64,000 nt of DNA, from the NCBI GenBank assembly GCA_001464615.1, contig LNFI01000008.1:186001-250000 (forward strand), given 5' to 3'. A model generated the notes under the pieces. It saw nothing but the letters and a program-made list of their open reading frames with translations. It had not been told where the DNA came from and ran no database searches. The position numbers were made by a program, and so were the translations under genes. This document shows positions 17,332 to 26,868 of the stretch, in pieces. Source of the DNA: Sphingomonadales bacterium Ga0077557. Lineage in GTDB: Bacteria; Pseudomonadota; Alphaproteobacteria; Sphingomonadales; Sphingomonadaceae. The first letter of the stretch is position 1; every line of letters begins with the position of its first letter.

Positions 17332-17691
17332 ATGCAAACCCCCGTCGCCAACCTCGTCGCGTACAAGGTGCTGACCGCCGATCAGATGCAGGTCCTGGAG
17401 CATGAGGGCAGTTTCGTCGGCGCACCGATCGATCTTGCCGATGGCTATATCCACCTCTCCACCCACGCTCAGCTAACTGAAACGGTCGATAAGCACTTCG
17501 CCGGGCAGACCGGGCTGTGGGTCGCCTCGGTCGATCTCGAGGCGCTCGGCGCGGCGGTGAAGTGGGAGGAATCACGCGGCGGGCAACTGTTCCCGCATAT
17601 TTATGCCCCGCTGCCGTTGTCGGCCGTGCTGGCTTATGGCGAGTTGACGCGCGACGACGCGGGCAATGTCCAATTGCCGGTCGCCGGTTGA
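17332..17691 (+). CDS. DUF952 domain-containing protein
   Basis: A 119-residue protein that matches DUF952 end to end: AYKVLTADQMQVLEHEGSFVGAPIDLADGYIHLSTHAQLTETVDKHFAG, then LWVASVDLEAL and WEESRGGQLFPHIYAPLPLSAV. The fold is related to ADP-ribosyltransferase-like proteins, but no activity has been established for the family to my knowledge. It is cytoplasmic and starts at ATG 17332, 44 bases from divergent parD. The cyclophilin gene follows after 17 bases, suggesting a shared transcript. Confidence 0.9.
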   Translation: MQTPVANLVAYKVLTADQMQVLEHEGSFVGAPIDLADGYIHLSTHAQLTETVDKHFAGQTGLWVASVDLEALGAAVKWEESRGGQLFPHIYAPLPLSAVLAYGELTRDDAGNVQLPVAG

Positions 17692-17708
17692 GTCGGAGGG
17701 AAGTGCCG

Positions 17709-18374
17709 GTGCGGTTCGCCTGGATAATGCACCGGCTGCTGATGCTCGCGGCGGCGATCCTTCTGGTCACCTCGCCGTCACTCGCGCGCAAACCCCGCCC
17801 CGCCGCTCTCCCCCGTGTGGAGCTCAACACTACGCTTGGCGCCATCGTGATCGCGCTGGAAACCCGCCGCGCACCAGCGACTGCCGCCAATTTCCTCGCC
17901 TATGTCGATGATGGCCGTTTTGATGGCACGGTTTTCTATCGGGCTGCTCGCCGCAAGGCCGATCCGCGCTTTGGCTTCGTCCAGGGCGGCATTCAGACCG
18001 ATGCGCGCCGTATCCTGCCGCCCTTCCCGCTCGAGACAACCGACAAGACCGGTGTGCTCCACCTTGACGGCACGATATCGATGGCGCGGCGCGAGGATCC
18101 GAAATCAGCGGGCGGCAATTATTTCATTTGTGTCGGCCCCATCCCCAGCATGAATGCCAGCCCCGATCACAAGGGCTATGCCGCCTTCGGCCATGTTGTT
18201 CAGGGTATGGACGTGGTCCGCAAGATCCTCGCACAGGAAACAGGCGGCGGTAGTGATGCGATGCGCGGGCAATTGCTGCGTCGCCCGGTACGGATCATTA
18301 CCGCCCGCCGACTCGACGGAACGCCAAAGCCAACCGGCAAGGTCAAACCATGGCTGATGAAGGTTCCGCGCTGA
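17709..18374 (+). CDS. periplasmic cyclophilin-type peptidyl-prolyl isomerase
   Basis: A proline isomerase that assists folding of exported proteins. A signal peptide (WIMHRLLMLAAAILLVTSPSLA) precedes a cyclophilin domain with TTLGAIVIALE, APATAANFLAYVDDGRFDGTVFYRA (catalytic Arg), FGFVQGGIQ and ISMARREDPKSAGGNYFICVG. The GTG at 17709 has GGAGGG eight bases upstream and is preferred; ATG 17727 also keeps the signal. The Trp of human cyclophilin A that binds cyclosporin is not obvious, as usual for bacterial forms. It follows the DUF952 gene. Confidence 0.92.
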   Translation: MRFAWIMHRLLMLAAAILLVTSPSLARKPRPAALPRVELNTTLGAIVIALETRRAPATAANFLAYVDDGRFDGTVFYRAARRKADPRFGFVQGGIQTDARRILPPFPLETTDKTGVLHLDGTISMARREDPKSAGGNYFICVGPIPSMNASPDHKGYAAFGHVVQGMDVVRKILAQETGGGSDAMRGQLLRRPVRIITARRLDGTPKPTGKVKPWLMKVPR

Positions 18375-18533
18375 CGATCGACGGCCGGCGATGCGCAATC
18401 CTCTGGCGGGGCGACCGTCAAGCCGGACAACGCACTGATTTGGGCCCCGGCCCATATTCCCAAACGGGCACTGAGTCCCCATAAAGGATAAGCCCCACCC
18501 GATTCAGCGCGTTAGTGAAAGAGTTGCCCACCC

Positions 18534-18743
18534 ATGGAAATCGACCGGATCCTTCGAACCGAAATCCAAGAAGCGATCGCCGCGAAGCGCGCTGCCGGGG
18601 AGGTGCTCGATGCGCACGCGCTGGCCATCGAGATCACTGAAAAATGGGAAGAGCCCAAGGGCCGTGGTTCAGGCAACTGGCTCTATCAAACCCGCGATAG
18701 CTTACGGGCGAATATCGAAGCAATTATCGCCGAAGGGGCATGA
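18534..18743 (+). CDS. hypothetical protein, 69 aa
   Basis: A small predicted cytoplasmic helical protein (IDRILRTEIQEAIAAKRAAG, EEPKGRGSGNWLYQTRDSL). No signal or membrane segment. I do not recognise the family, but the codon use and clean ATG suggest a real gene. It stands 159 bases after the cyclophilin gene, and its 3' end overlaps the convergent lysoplasmalogenase-like gene by 20 bases. Confidence 0.62.
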   Translation: MEIDRILRTEIQEAIAAKRAAGEVLDAHALAIEITEKWEEPKGRGSGNWLYQTRDSLRANIEAIIAEGA

Positions 18744-19398
18744 TTCGGTTTCTGCCGACGGCTTGCTGCAGGGCGCCGACCACCCCCACCGCAATCAACG
18801 CCTGCCCCCCGAAATAGAGCGGCCATACCAGCAAATCTGGAATGATTGACTGCCGCAACGGCCCAAGCTGCGCGAAGATCAACAAATCGCTCACCGCAAA
18901 CAATAACGCCCCAAGCGACACTCGCCCCCGCGGAAAACGGCTGAGCCACGCCAGCGCTGCCATCGCGCCCAGCCCCGTGGCATAGAGCGCAATGCCCGGT
19001 GCAGCCGCGCGATCCGCCGGGAAGACGAAGGCGAGCAAAGGGATGACGATCAATCGCCCGATCGCGATTGGCGCATCAGCGCGCCATCTGAGCGGGCGCA
19101 GGTTGCGGGCATAGAGCACCATTGCGACAAGGTGCCCGGCAAGAAACGCCAGCGCGCCAGTCGTCAGCCCCGCTGTCTCCAGCAGAACATCCCCTGCGGC
19201 GCCAAGCGCCAAGACCGCTGCGAGCAACCAGCCATCGACCGACCGCGCCTGCACCGCCGCCCAGACTGCGAGCAGCGCAACACCCGCGCCTTTCCACACG
19301 ATGACCAGCGGCTCATCCGGCAGCAGCCACGATGCGGGGAGATAGCTCGCCCCCGCCAGCACCGCAGCCCCAAGCAATAGCAATCGCCAACCGGTCAT
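18724..19398 (-). CDS. lysoplasmalogenase family membrane protein (YhhN/TMEM86-like)
   Basis: A 224-residue integral membrane protein with about seven to eight hydrophobic helices. The segments [41 protein letters not shown] and [13 protein letters not shown] match the YhhN family, whose animal homologue TMEM86B hydrolyses lysoplasmalogen. The conserved Asp in GDVLLE and SDLLIF is present. ATG at 19398 has AGGGG six bases upstream. It diverges from trmFO. The substrate in bacteria is uncertain. Confidence 0.85.
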   Translation of the reverse strand: MTGWRLLLLGAAVLAGASYLPASWLLPDEPLVIVWKGAGVALLAVWAAVQARSVDGWLLAAVLALGAAGDVLLETAGLTTGALAFLAGHLVAMVLYARNLRPLRWRADAPIAIGRLIVIPLLAFVFPADRAAAPGIALYATGLGAMAALAWLSRFPRGRVSLGALLFAVSDLLIFAQLGPLRQSIIPDLLVWPLYFGGQALIAVGVVGALQQAVGRNRIMPLRR

Positions 19399-19480
19399 TT
19401 CAGCCCCTGCATGTTCGCTGCATGGCTGGCAGAGAATGCCCCCTTTGTCATCGGTGCATCGCCCCGCTATCAGCGCCAGC

Positions 19481-20794
19481 ATGACACATGACGTCCATAT
19501 CATCGGCGGCGGCCTCGCCGGATCAGAGGCAGCCTGGCAGATCGCTGAAGCGGGTTTCCGCGTAAAGCTCTCCGAAATGCGCGGGTCCGGCGACATGACC
19601 CCCGCCCACCAGACCGATGGCCTGGCCGAACTCGTCTGCTCGAACAGCTTTCGCTCCGACGATGCCGATCGCAACGCCGTGGGGCTGCTCCATGCCGAGA
19701 TGCGCGCGCTGGGGTCGATCATCATGGCGCAGGGTGATGTCCACAAGGTGCCGGCCGGCTCCGCGCTGGCGGTTGATCGCGACCATTTCTCGGCGGGCGT
19801 GTCGGCGATCCTGCTGGCGCATCCCAATATCACTGTGGTGCGGGAGCGGGTCGATGTCCTGCCAGCCAACGGGCTGACAATCGTTTCCACCGGGCCGCTG
19901 ACGGCACCAGGGCTGGCCGAGAGCATCGGCGGGGCGACGGGGGCGGCCGCGCTTGCCTTTTTCGATGCGATCGCGCCGATCGTCCATCACGACAGCATCG
20001 ATATGAGCGTCGCCTGGATGCAATCGCGCTGGGATAAGGGCGAGACGAAGGATTATATCAACTGCGCGATGAACAAGGAGCAGTATCTCGCCTTCCACAC
20101 CGGCCTGATGGAGGGCGAGAAGACCGAGTATAAGGAATGGGAAAACGTCCCCTATTTCGAAGGCTGCATGCCGATAGAGGTGATGGCCGCGCGCGGGGTG
20201 GATACGCTGCGCTATGGGCCGATGAAGCCCGTCGGGCTCGATGATCCGCGCACTGGGCGCTGGCCTTATGCGGTAGTGCAGCTGCGGCAGGATAATGCAT
20301 CCGGGACTTTGTGGAACATCGTCGGCTTCCAGACCAAGCTGAAGCATGCCGAACAGGTGCGACTGTTCCGGACGATCCCGGGCCTGGAAAATGCCGAGTT
20401 TGCGCGGCTGGGCGGGTTGCACCGCAATACATTTATCCGCTCGCCCGAATTGCTCGATCCCACATTGCGGCTGAAATCGCGGCCGCATATCCGCTTTGCT
20501 GGGCAGATCACGGGGTGCGAGGGCTATGTCGAAAGCGCGTCGATTGGTTTGCTGGCGGGGCGCTTCGCCGTGGCGGAACTGCGCGGCGAAATGCTCGCCC
20601 CGCCGCCGGTCGAAACGGCGTTGGGGGCGCTCCTGCACCACATCACTGGCGCGGCAGAGGCTGAAACCTATCAGCCGATGAACGTCAATTTCGGCCTGTT
20701 CCCGCCGATTTCCGGACGCACCAAGAAGGCCGATCGCAAATTACTCTATACGGCCCGCGCGCGCGAAGCACTGGCGGGGTGGATCGCGGCTTAG
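19481..20794 (+). CDS. trmFO: methylenetetrahydrofolate-tRNA-(uracil-5-)-methyltransferase TrmFO
   Basis: A folate- and FAD-dependent enzyme that makes m5U54 in the T loop of tRNA. The FAD site opens the protein ([21 protein letters not shown]). Typical blocks follow: [21 protein letters not shown]-like [57 protein letters not shown] and [22 protein letters not shown]. Length (437 aa) is normal. ATG 19481 gives the canonical N-terminus; an earlier in-frame start at 19436 adds non-homologous residues. Confidence 0.96.
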   Translation: MTHDVHIIGGGLAGSEAAWQIAEAGFRVKLSEMRGSGDMTPAHQTDGLAELVCSNSFRSDDADRNAVGLLHAEMRALGSIIMAQGDVHKVPAGSALAVDRDHFSAGVSAILLAHPNITVVRERVDVLPANGLTIVSTGPLTAPGLAESIGGATGAAALAFFDAIAPIVHHDSIDMSVAWMQSRWDKGETKDYINCAMNKEQYLAFHTGLMEGEKTEYKEWENVPYFEGCMPIEVMAARGVDTLRYGPMKPVGLDDPRTGRWPYAVVQLRQDNASGTLWNIVGFQTKLKHAEQVRLFRTIPGLENAEFARLGGLHRNTFIRSPELLDPTLRLKSRPHIRFAGQITGCEGYVESASIGLLAGRFAVAELRGEMLAPPPVETALGALLHHITGAAEAETYQPMNVNFGLFPPISGRTKKADRKLLYTARAREALAGWIAA

Positions 20795-20828
20795 AGTGTG
20801 ATGACTCTGGATTGGACCAAACCATACT

Positions 20829-20897
20829 CCGTTCGCCCTGAGCGAAGTCGAAGGGCATGCGGAGCACGTGGGCTTCGACTTCGCTCAGCCCGAACGG
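20829..20897. repeat. dispersed palindromic repeat (GAGCGAAGTCGAA family)
   Basis: Two inverted arms, CCGTTCGCCCTGAGCGAAGT (from 20829) and the matching TTCGACTTCGCTCAGCCCGA (from 20874), flank a ~20-base centre. The same element with diverged arms occurs inside carA at 38341-38414. It lies downstream of trmFO. Confidence 0.85.
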
Positions 20898-20931
20898 GTG
20901 TGAGGTTGAAGCGACCTAACGTCATCACGCT

Positions 20932-21396
20932 CTAGCTATCGTCTTCAGCGGCACTCGCTGCTGGCGCCGGGCACACGCATTTCGGCTTGGGTTTGCGCAC
21001 TACTGCCGTGGTAACAAACTCAGCCGGAGTCATCGCGCCGTCCTTGTTGGCATCGGCGGTCGCGAATTTAGTGGTGGCCTTGACCGCCCATTCTTCGAAT
21101 GAAAGCTGGCCATTGCGGTCGCTATCCAGCCGGGCAAAAGCCTTTTGGCGGGATGCAAGATATTCGGCACGCGTGATCGCCCCGTCCTTGTCCTTGTCAT
21201 AGCGACCGAAACGACGCTCTTCGCGCGTCTTGGCGCTGGCTTCGGGGGCGGTATCGGGCAAGTCCGTCGCCTGCGCCGTGTCCGCTCCCGGCGCAGCAGG
21301 CAGCCGCGCAGCCGACCCTGCGCGCCCGCCCATAAAGCTATAGGCCGCGGCAATCAGCAACACCGTGCCCAGCGCCGCTGCCAGATATCGCCACAT
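20932..21396 (-). CDS. EF-hand calcium-binding protein, membrane-anchored or exported
   Basis: A 154-residue protein with an N-terminal hydrophobic segment (YLAAALGTVLLIAAAYSFMGG), then three EF-hand loops: DKDKDGAITRAEY, DSDRNGQLSFEEW and DANKDGAMTPAEF, each with acidic residues at positions 1, 3, 5 and a Glu at 12. Calcium binding in the periplasm is likely. The C-terminus has a CVCP motif. ATG 21396 follows GGAGGGG at good spacing. Such proteins are common in sphingomonads without assigned function. Confidence 0.88.
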   Translation of the reverse strand: MWRYLAAALGTVLLIAAAYSFMGGRAGSAARLPAAPGADTAQATDLPDTAPEASAKTREERRFGRYDKDKDGAITRAEYLASRQKAFARLDSDRNGQLSFEEWAVKATTKFATADANKDGAMTPAEFVTTAVVRKPKPKCVCPAPAASAAEDDS

Positions 21397-21461
21397 TGTC
21401 ACCCCTCCGCAACCGTATCCGTTGACGCGACAGATAACCCATTGATCGTGAGAGGAAAAGC

Positions 21462-22178
21462 CTATCGCCCTGTCAAACCGTGCCACATCATCCGGCCAAC
21501 GCGCTGCGGCGATCCCTGGCGGCGCGTAGTGCCCGGCGCGGCCCGGCAATCGATCCTGGCGAGCACCGCCAACATGCCGATCGGCCGCCCGGCTTTGCTC
21601 CAGCGGGGCGCTGTCGCCATCTCCAGCAGCGGTGCGGCTATCGCGCGCGCCTCGGCCGCCAGTGCAGCGTCGCTGGTCCGGCAGGCAAGATCGATCAAGG
21701 CCCAGCCCTGCCCCGCCGCATCGATTGGATCATTGGCGCTGGCCAGCATCCGGCCAGCGGCTGTGAACAACCTGCCGCCACGCGCTTCGGCGTAGCGCGC
21801 GAGCGCCGCCGCCGGAATCGGATCAGGATCAATCACCAAGTCCCATCCATCAATCATCGATGCCAATGCTGCCCCAGTCACGCCGCGCGGCAGGACATGG
21901 GCAGCGAGCGCCTGCAAGAGCGGCTGCGGCGGCGGCGCAGTCTGATCAAGCCGGGTCAGCGCTTCATGCCACCAGGCCAGCCGGATCTGGCGTAGTGTCG
22001 GCTCGCGGCCGCCGCTCAAGATTGCACCGAGCGTCTCGTCGAGCGCGAATAGCGCGCCTAGCGCCGCGCGAGCATCTGGCGGGGCATAGCTCAGCGCGAG
22101 CTGCCGTTCGGGATCAGCGATTATTGTCAAACGGGCCACCACGGCGTGGCTGTTAGCAGTAAACGTCCGTTTAACCAT
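21462..22178 (-). CDS. squalene/phytoene synthase family protein
   Basis: A 238-residue all-helical protein similar to the trans-isoprenyl synthase fold (NDUFAF6-like subgroup): PERQLALSYAPPDARAALGALFALDETLG, RQIRLAWWHEALTRLD, and YAEARGGRLFTAAGRML. It lacks the paired DxxxD motifs expected for catalytic farnesyl or geranylgeranyl condensation, so it may be an assembly factor or an enzyme with altered activity. The start could be the ATG at 22178 or an internal GTG near VVARL. No carotenoid or hopanoid gene is nearby. Confidence 0.75.
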   Translation of the reverse strand: MVKRTFTANSHAVVARLTIIADPERQLALSYAPPDARAALGALFALDETLGAILSGGREPTLRQIRLAWWHEALTRLDQTAPPPQPLLQALAAHVLPRGVTGAALASMIDGWDLVIDPDPIPAAALARYAEARGGRLFTAAGRMLASANDPIDAAGQGWALIDLACRTSDAALAAEARAIAAPLLEMATAPRWSKAGRPIGMLAVLARIDCRAAPGTTRRQGSPQRVGRMMWHGLTGR

Positions 22179-22256
22179 ATCGCTTGAAAACTAGTTAGCC
22201 GTTCCCAGCGCATAGCCCTTCATTGAAATTGGTCGAATAGTGGGTTGGGCGCAGTC

Positions 22257-24194
22257 ATGATCGAAAAAGGGCATCCCGGTGCGTATCGGTTGCGCGGCTT
22301 TCTTGCTTCCTTGGTCCGCGACGCCCGCGGCAACACTTTGGCGATCATGGCCGCTGCGCTGATCCCGCTGGCCGGCATGGTTGGCGGTGGCATCGACATG
22401 AGCCGCCTGTATATCACCAAAACCAGACTGCAACACGCCTGCGACGCTGGCGCGCTGGCAGGCCGCAAGGCAATGGGCGGCGGGATCTGGACGCAGAGCA
22501 ACAATGCGCCGCGCGCAGCGGCTGAGCGCTTTTTCGACGCCAATTTCCAGACCAGCGCCTATGGATCGACGGGGCTCACCCGCACCTTTACTGAGGCAAA
22601 TGGCAAGGTGACCGGCACGGTTTCGGCCACCGTGCCGATGACGCTCACTCGGGTGATCGGCACGACCAGCGAAACGCTGACCGTAACGTGCGATGCGGCG
22701 ATGAGCCTGCCCAATACCGATATCATGTTCGTCCTCGACGTTACCGGATCGATGGGCAGCAAGGCAGTGAGCACCGACAGCAAGACCAAAATTCAGGCGC
22801 TGCGGAGTGCGGTGAAGTGCTTTTACGAATCCGTGGCCCAGCGCAACACGACCGAAACCTGTACGACGGGTGCCCCCACCGGCGGGGTCTCAGCGGTGCA
22901 AGTTAGGTTTGGCTTCGTGCCCTATTCGGTCAACGTCAATGTCGGGAAGCTGTTGCCGACCACCTTCTTTGCGGACGATTGGACATACCAGTCCCGCGAG
23001 AAAATCTCCATTCCGGGGACGGCCGCTGGCTGGACACAGGTGGGCAACCCTGTCGTCAAAACGTCGAACATCAACTTCAACAACACACCCAGCGCGCAGT
23101 GCAATGATACGGCACTGGCGTCGAAGGGCTCTTCGTCCGATGCCATCAACGGCAACAGCCGTGTGAACACGACGATCGTCTACACGCGTCGGTCGTGGGG
23201 CAGCGGCTCAGGCGGCAAATGCAAGACGCGCAAAACGACGACCACAACGACCTATACCGGCACCAATGGGACGCCGCCATCCAACACCTGGCACTATGGC
23301 CCGATCTCGCAAGATGTATCCGCGTTGAAGAACGGCAACAGCTGGAACAACAGCTTTGTGCTGCCGATCGGCACGGGTTTCACCAACAAGACCATTACCT
23401 GGGATGGCTGCATCGAAGAACGTGAAACGGTTCGTGAAACGGACTATGATCCGATCCCCGCCGATGCCAATGATCTGAATATCGATCTGGTTCCCAACAG
23501 TGGCGACGAAGAGACCTTGTGGGCACCGTTGCTGCCAGGGTTGATTTACACGCGTAATGATATTTCGGGTGACGGGAGCAACTGGAATCTCGATGAAATC
23601 ACCACAACAACAGAATATGACAATGGATCGGATTATTACTGCCCAGCAGAGGCGCGTAAACTGGCCGAGTGGAATGATCCGACGGTATTTGAGAATTACG
23701 TCAACAGCTTAAGCCCGACCGGCAACACCTATCACGACATCGGCATGTTGTGGGGTGCCCGCCTGATGTCGCCCACCGGCATTTTTGCGAGCGAAAACGC
23801 GTTGACGCCCAACGGCGGCGAAATCGAACGCCACTTGATCTTCATGACCGACGGTGAAGCCTGCACAGGTGCTGGCAATTACACCGCCTATGGCGTGTCA
23901 TGGTTCGATCGTCGGCAAACCGATCCAAACACTGTTCCCTCCGGTGGCTGTGGAACCAGCGGCACGCTGACCCAGCAGGTCAACGCCCGCCTGGCCGGGC
24001 TGTGTTCGGCGGTAAAGAACAAGAACATCACGCTGTGGGTGATCTGGTTTGGGGTTTCGAACACCACGATCGAAAACGCGCTGCGCAGCTGCTCGACGAG
24101 CGGACGCTTCTATTCGGCCCGCAATTCTGCTGACCTGGACACCGTGTTTGGATCAATTGCGTCCGAAATCTCGCAGTTGCGGCTAACGCGATGA
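22257..24194 (+). CDS. TadG-like pilus assembly protein with VWA domain
   Basis: A 645-residue Flp/Tad-type protein. The N-terminal pseudopilin-like helix (GNTLAIMAAALIPLAGMVGGGIDMSRLY) is followed by a von Willebrand A domain with the MIDAS-type motif MFVLDVTGSMGSK and later HLIFMTDGE. A Thr/Ser/Asn-rich insert of ~250 residues (about 215-465) splits the VWA domain, with charged and Cys residues. ATG 22257 or TTG 22245 may be the start. It overlaps the next gene by ATGA, starting a three-gene operon. TadG proteins help assemble Flp pili in the envelope. Confidence 0.87.
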   Translation: MIEKGHPGAYRLRGFLASLVRDARGNTLAIMAAALIPLAGMVGGGIDMSRLYITKTRLQHACDAGALAGRKAMGGGIWTQSNNAPRAAAERFFDANFQTSAYGSTGLTRTFTEANGKVTGTVSATVPMTLTRVIGTTSETLTVTCDAAMSLPNTDIMFVLDVTGSMGSKAVSTDSKTKIQALRSAVKCFYESVAQRNTTETCTTGAPTGGVSAVQVRFGFVPYSVNVNVGKLLPTTFFADDWTYQSREKISIPGTAAGWTQVGNPVVKTSNINFNNTPSAQCNDTALASKGSSSDAINGNSRVNTTIVYTRRSWGSGSGGKCKTRKTTTTTTYTGTNGTPPSNTWHYGPISQDVSALKNGNSWNNSFVLPIGTGFTNKTITWDGCIEERETVRETDYDPIPADANDLNIDLVPNSGDEETLWAPLLPGLIYTRNDISGDGSNWNLDEITTTTEYDNGSDYYCPAEARKLAEWNDPTVFENYVNSLSPTGNTYHDIGMLWGARLMSPTGIFASENALTPNGGEIERHLIFMTDGEACTGAGNYTAYGVSWFDRRQTDPNTVPSGGCGTSGTLTQQVNARLAGLCSAVKNKNITLWVIWFGVSNTTIENALRSCSTSGRFYSARNSADLDTVFGSIASEISQLRLTR

Positions 24195-24823
24195 CGCGGC
24201 TCGCGCCCCGATTCTGCTCTCGCTTTCGCGATCGTCTCACCAACGATACGCGCGGATCGGCCCTCATCGAATTCAGCTTTGTCGCGCCGGTGCTGGTGCT
24301 GACCCTGCTCGGTGCGTTCGATATCGCGCACACGCTGTATGTTCGATCCGTCTTGCAGGGCGTCGTGCAAAAGGTTGGCCGTGATTCCGCGATTGAAGGC
24401 AATGACGAAGCGTCCGCCCAGACGGCAATCGACGACAAGGTCCGCGCTCAAGCACGCGCGCTGGCGAACAATGCGACGATCACGATTACGCGCCGCTTCT
24501 ACAAGACCTTTACCACAGCAGCGGCGGCCCGGGCCGAAACCTGGACCGATACCAACACCAATTTGCGCTGCGACGCAGGCGAACCTTACGAGGACGCCAA
24601 TCTCAACGGCACTTGGGATTCAGACGGCGGCAATGCCGGCCAAGGCGGCGCCAAGGACGCTGTGCTCTATACCGTAACCGTCAGCTATCAGCGGATGTTT
24701 CCGCTGTATCGACTGGTCAACATCGGCAACACGACGACCGTCAAAGCCGCAACCATTTTGAAGAATCAACCCTATGACGACCAGGCGGCCTATGGCGCGC
24801 CGGTAACGAGGAATTGCCCATGA
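24191..24823 (+). CDS. TadE-like minor pseudopilin, first copy
   Basis: A 210-residue TadE-family protein with the signature RGSALIEFSFVAPVLVLTLLG, in which the Glu follows a prepilin-type cleavage context, giving one N-terminal membrane helix. The soluble part has an insert near residues 118-150 (DTNTNLRCDAGEPYEDANLN, GTWDSDGG) resembling a calcium-binding DxNxNG repeat. Predicted role: minor pseudopilin of the Tad apparatus. It overlaps the gene before and after it by four bases each, so it is tightly coupled. Confidence 0.86.
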   Translation: MTRLAPRFCSRFRDRLTNDTRGSALIEFSFVAPVLVLTLLGAFDIAHTLYVRSVLQGVVQKVGRDSAIEGNDEASAQTAIDDKVRAQARALANNATITITRRFYKTFTTAAAARAETWTDTNTNLRCDAGEPYEDANLNGTWDSDGGNAGQGGAKDAVLYTVTVSYQRMFPLYRLVNIGNTTTVKAATILKNQPYDDQAAYGAPVTRNCP

Positions 24824-25476
24824 TCCGCCGGGCTGCTTTATCCCACTTGCTCGCTCGCCTGCGCGGCGACACGAGTGGGCTCGCCCTGCTCGAATTCGCC
24901 TTTGCGCTGCCGATTTTGCTGGTGATGAGCCTGAGCGGCGCAGAGATGACCAACTATATCGGCACTAAAATGCGGATGAGCCAGATCGCGCTGCATCTGG
25001 CAGATAACGCCGCGCGAATTGGCTCCGGCAGCCAGCTCGTCGCCAAGACAATCACCGAGGCCGACATTAACGACCTGTTCGTTGGTGCCAACCTGCAATC
25101 AAGCGAGCTTAATCTGCAAGCCAATGGCCGGGTTATCGTTACCAGCCTGGAGCCGACGGCAAGCCCGAATACGGCGGGGACCTACAAGATTGGCTGGCGG
25201 CGCTGTTATGGCGCAAAAACCACCTATGCCCGCCAATATCCGGTCGGCAGCGGAACGACAGCGTTAACCGGCATTGGCCCCACCGGCCGCCAGGTCACCG
25301 CGCCAGACAATGGCGCGGTAATGTTCGTCGAAATCTATTACGAATATAGACCTATTGTGCAGACGAGCCTGGTGCCATCGACATCGATGACCGAAATCGC
25401 CTCAATGATCGTTCGCGACAAGCGCGATACCACCCAAGTCTATCCGGTCACTGGGGTAACCGCATCGACTTGCTGA
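24820..25476 (+). CDS. TadE-like minor pseudopilin, second copy
   Basis: A 218-residue protein with the same TadE start (TSGLALLEFAFALPILLVMSLSGAEM), then an Ig-like soluble region ending in YYEYRPIV and a Cys-terminal tail. ATG 24820 overlaps the upstream TGA (ATGA), with AGGAA eight bases before it. It is the last gene of the pilus trio. Its TGA abuts directly, with no gap, the stop of pdhB on the opposite strand. No tadA, tadB or flp pilin gene lies in the window. Confidence 0.86.
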   Translation: MIRRAALSHLLARLRGDTSGLALLEFAFALPILLVMSLSGAEMTNYIGTKMRMSQIALHLADNAARIGSGSQLVAKTITEADINDLFVGANLQSSELNLQANGRVIVTSLEPTASPNTAGTYKIGWRRCYGAKTTYARQYPVGSGTTALTGIGPTGRQVTAPDNGAVMFVEIYYEYRPIVQTSLVPSTSMTEIASMIVRDKRDTTQVYPVTGVTASTC

Positions 25477-26868
25477 TCAGGCTCGATTGCAGACCTTCTT
25501 GGCTGCCGCCACGACGCGCGCGACATCGACCAAGGCCAGCTTTTCCAGATTGGCGGCATAGGGCATCGGCACGTCTTCATTGGTCACCCGCAAGACCGGC
25601 GCATCGAGATCATCAAAGCCCTGCTCCATGGCAACGGCGATGATCTCCGACGCGATCGAACAGGTCGGCCAACCTTCTTCGACGACGATCATGCGGTTGG
25701 TCTTCTTCAGGCTATCGAGCACGGTGCGGGTATCGAGCGGACGCAAGGTGCGCAGATCGATCACTTCCGCATCAATCCCCTCAGCCGCCAAGGCTTCGGC
25801 GGCCTCTAGCGCGAGCGCGACGCCAATCGAATAGCTGACAATCGTCATGTCCGCGCCAGCGCGCATGATCCGCGCCTTGCCGATCGGCAGGACGTGATCC
25901 GCAAGATTCGGCACCTCGAAAGAGCGCCCATAAAGCAGCTCGTTTTCCAGGAAAACAACCGGGTCTTCGCTGCGGATGGCGGCCTTGAGCAGCCCTTTGG
26001 CATCAGCGGCGTCATAGGGCGCAATCACGATCAGCCCGGGGACGCTGGCATACCAGGGTGCATAATTTTGCGAATGCTGCGCGCCGACCCGGCTGGCGGC
26101 GCCGTTGGGGCCGCGAAACACGATCGGGCAGCGCATCTGCCCGCCCGACATATAATTGGTCTTGGCGGCTGAATTGATGATGTGATCAATTGCCTGCATC
26201 GCAAAGTTGAAGGTCATGAACTCGACGATAGGCCTGAGGCCCCCCATTGCTGCGCCAGCACCAATACCGGCAAAGCCATATTCGGTGATCGGCGTATCAA
26301 TCACCCGCTTGTCGCCAAATTCGTCGAGCAGGCCCTGCGTGACCTTATACGCACCCTGATATTGCGCGACTTCCTCCCCCATCACGAAAACGCGCTCGTC
26401 GCGCCGCATTTCCTCGGCCATCGCATCGCGAAGGGCTTCGCGCAGGGTGATCTTGACCATTTCGGTGCCGGCAGGAATGGCGGGGTCGCCAATGGCCGCC
26501 ACCTTGTCGGCAACAATTTTTGCGGGGTCGCCGTCCACCTTCTGTGGCGCGGGCGCTGCACGTTTGGCAGGTTCTTCGGTCTTGGTGAGCGGTGCCGACG
26601 CAGGTTCCGATGCTGCGCTTTCGTCGCCTTCCATCGTCAGCGTGGCGATCACCGTGCCGACCTTCACATTGTCGGTCCCTTCGGCCACCAGAATCTCGGC
26701 GATCACGCCTTCATCGACGGCTTCGAATTCCATCGTTGCCTTGTCGGTCTCGATCTCGGCCAGGATATCGCCCGATTTGACGGTGTCGCCCGCCTTGACG
26801 AGCCATTTAGCGAGCGTGCCCTCTTCCATCGTTGGCGAGAGCGCTGGCATCTTGATTTGGACGGCCAT
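25477..26868 (-). CDS. pdhB: pyruvate dehydrogenase E1 component, beta subunit with lipoyl domain
   Basis: The 463-residue beta subunit of the thiamine-diphosphate E1 enzyme that decarboxylates pyruvate. An N-terminal lipoyl domain (residues 1-78, lipoyl Lys in [12 protein letters not shown]) is fused through a Pro/Ala-rich linker to the transketolase-type domain ([46 protein letters not shown]). This fusion is known in alphaproteobacterial PDH. The ATG overlaps the pdhA stop by one base (TGATG). The E2 gene does not follow, because the convergent pilus operon is immediately adjacent. Confidence 0.96.
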   Translation of the reverse strand: MAVQIKMPALSPTMEEGTLAKWLVKAGDTVKSGDILAEIETDKATMEFEAVDEGVIAEILVAEGTDNVKVGTVIATLTMEGDESAASEPASAPLTKTEEPAKRAAPAPQKVDGDPAKIVADKVAAIGDPAIPAGTEMVKITLREALRDAMAEEMRRDERVFVMGEEVAQYQGAYKVTQGLLDEFGDKRVIDTPITEYGFAGIGAGAAMGGLRPIVEFMTFNFAMQAIDHIINSAAKTNYMSGGQMRCPIVFRGPNGAASRVGAQHSQNYAPWYASVPGLIVIAPYDAADAKGLLKAAIRSEDPVVFLENELLYGRSFEVPNLADHVLPIGKARIMRAGADMTIVSYSIGVALALEAAEALAAEGIDAEVIDLRTLRPLDTRTVLDSLKKTNRMIVVEEGWPTCSIASEIIAVAMEQGFDDLDAPVLRVTNEDVPMPYAANLEKLALVDVARVVAAAKKVCNRA

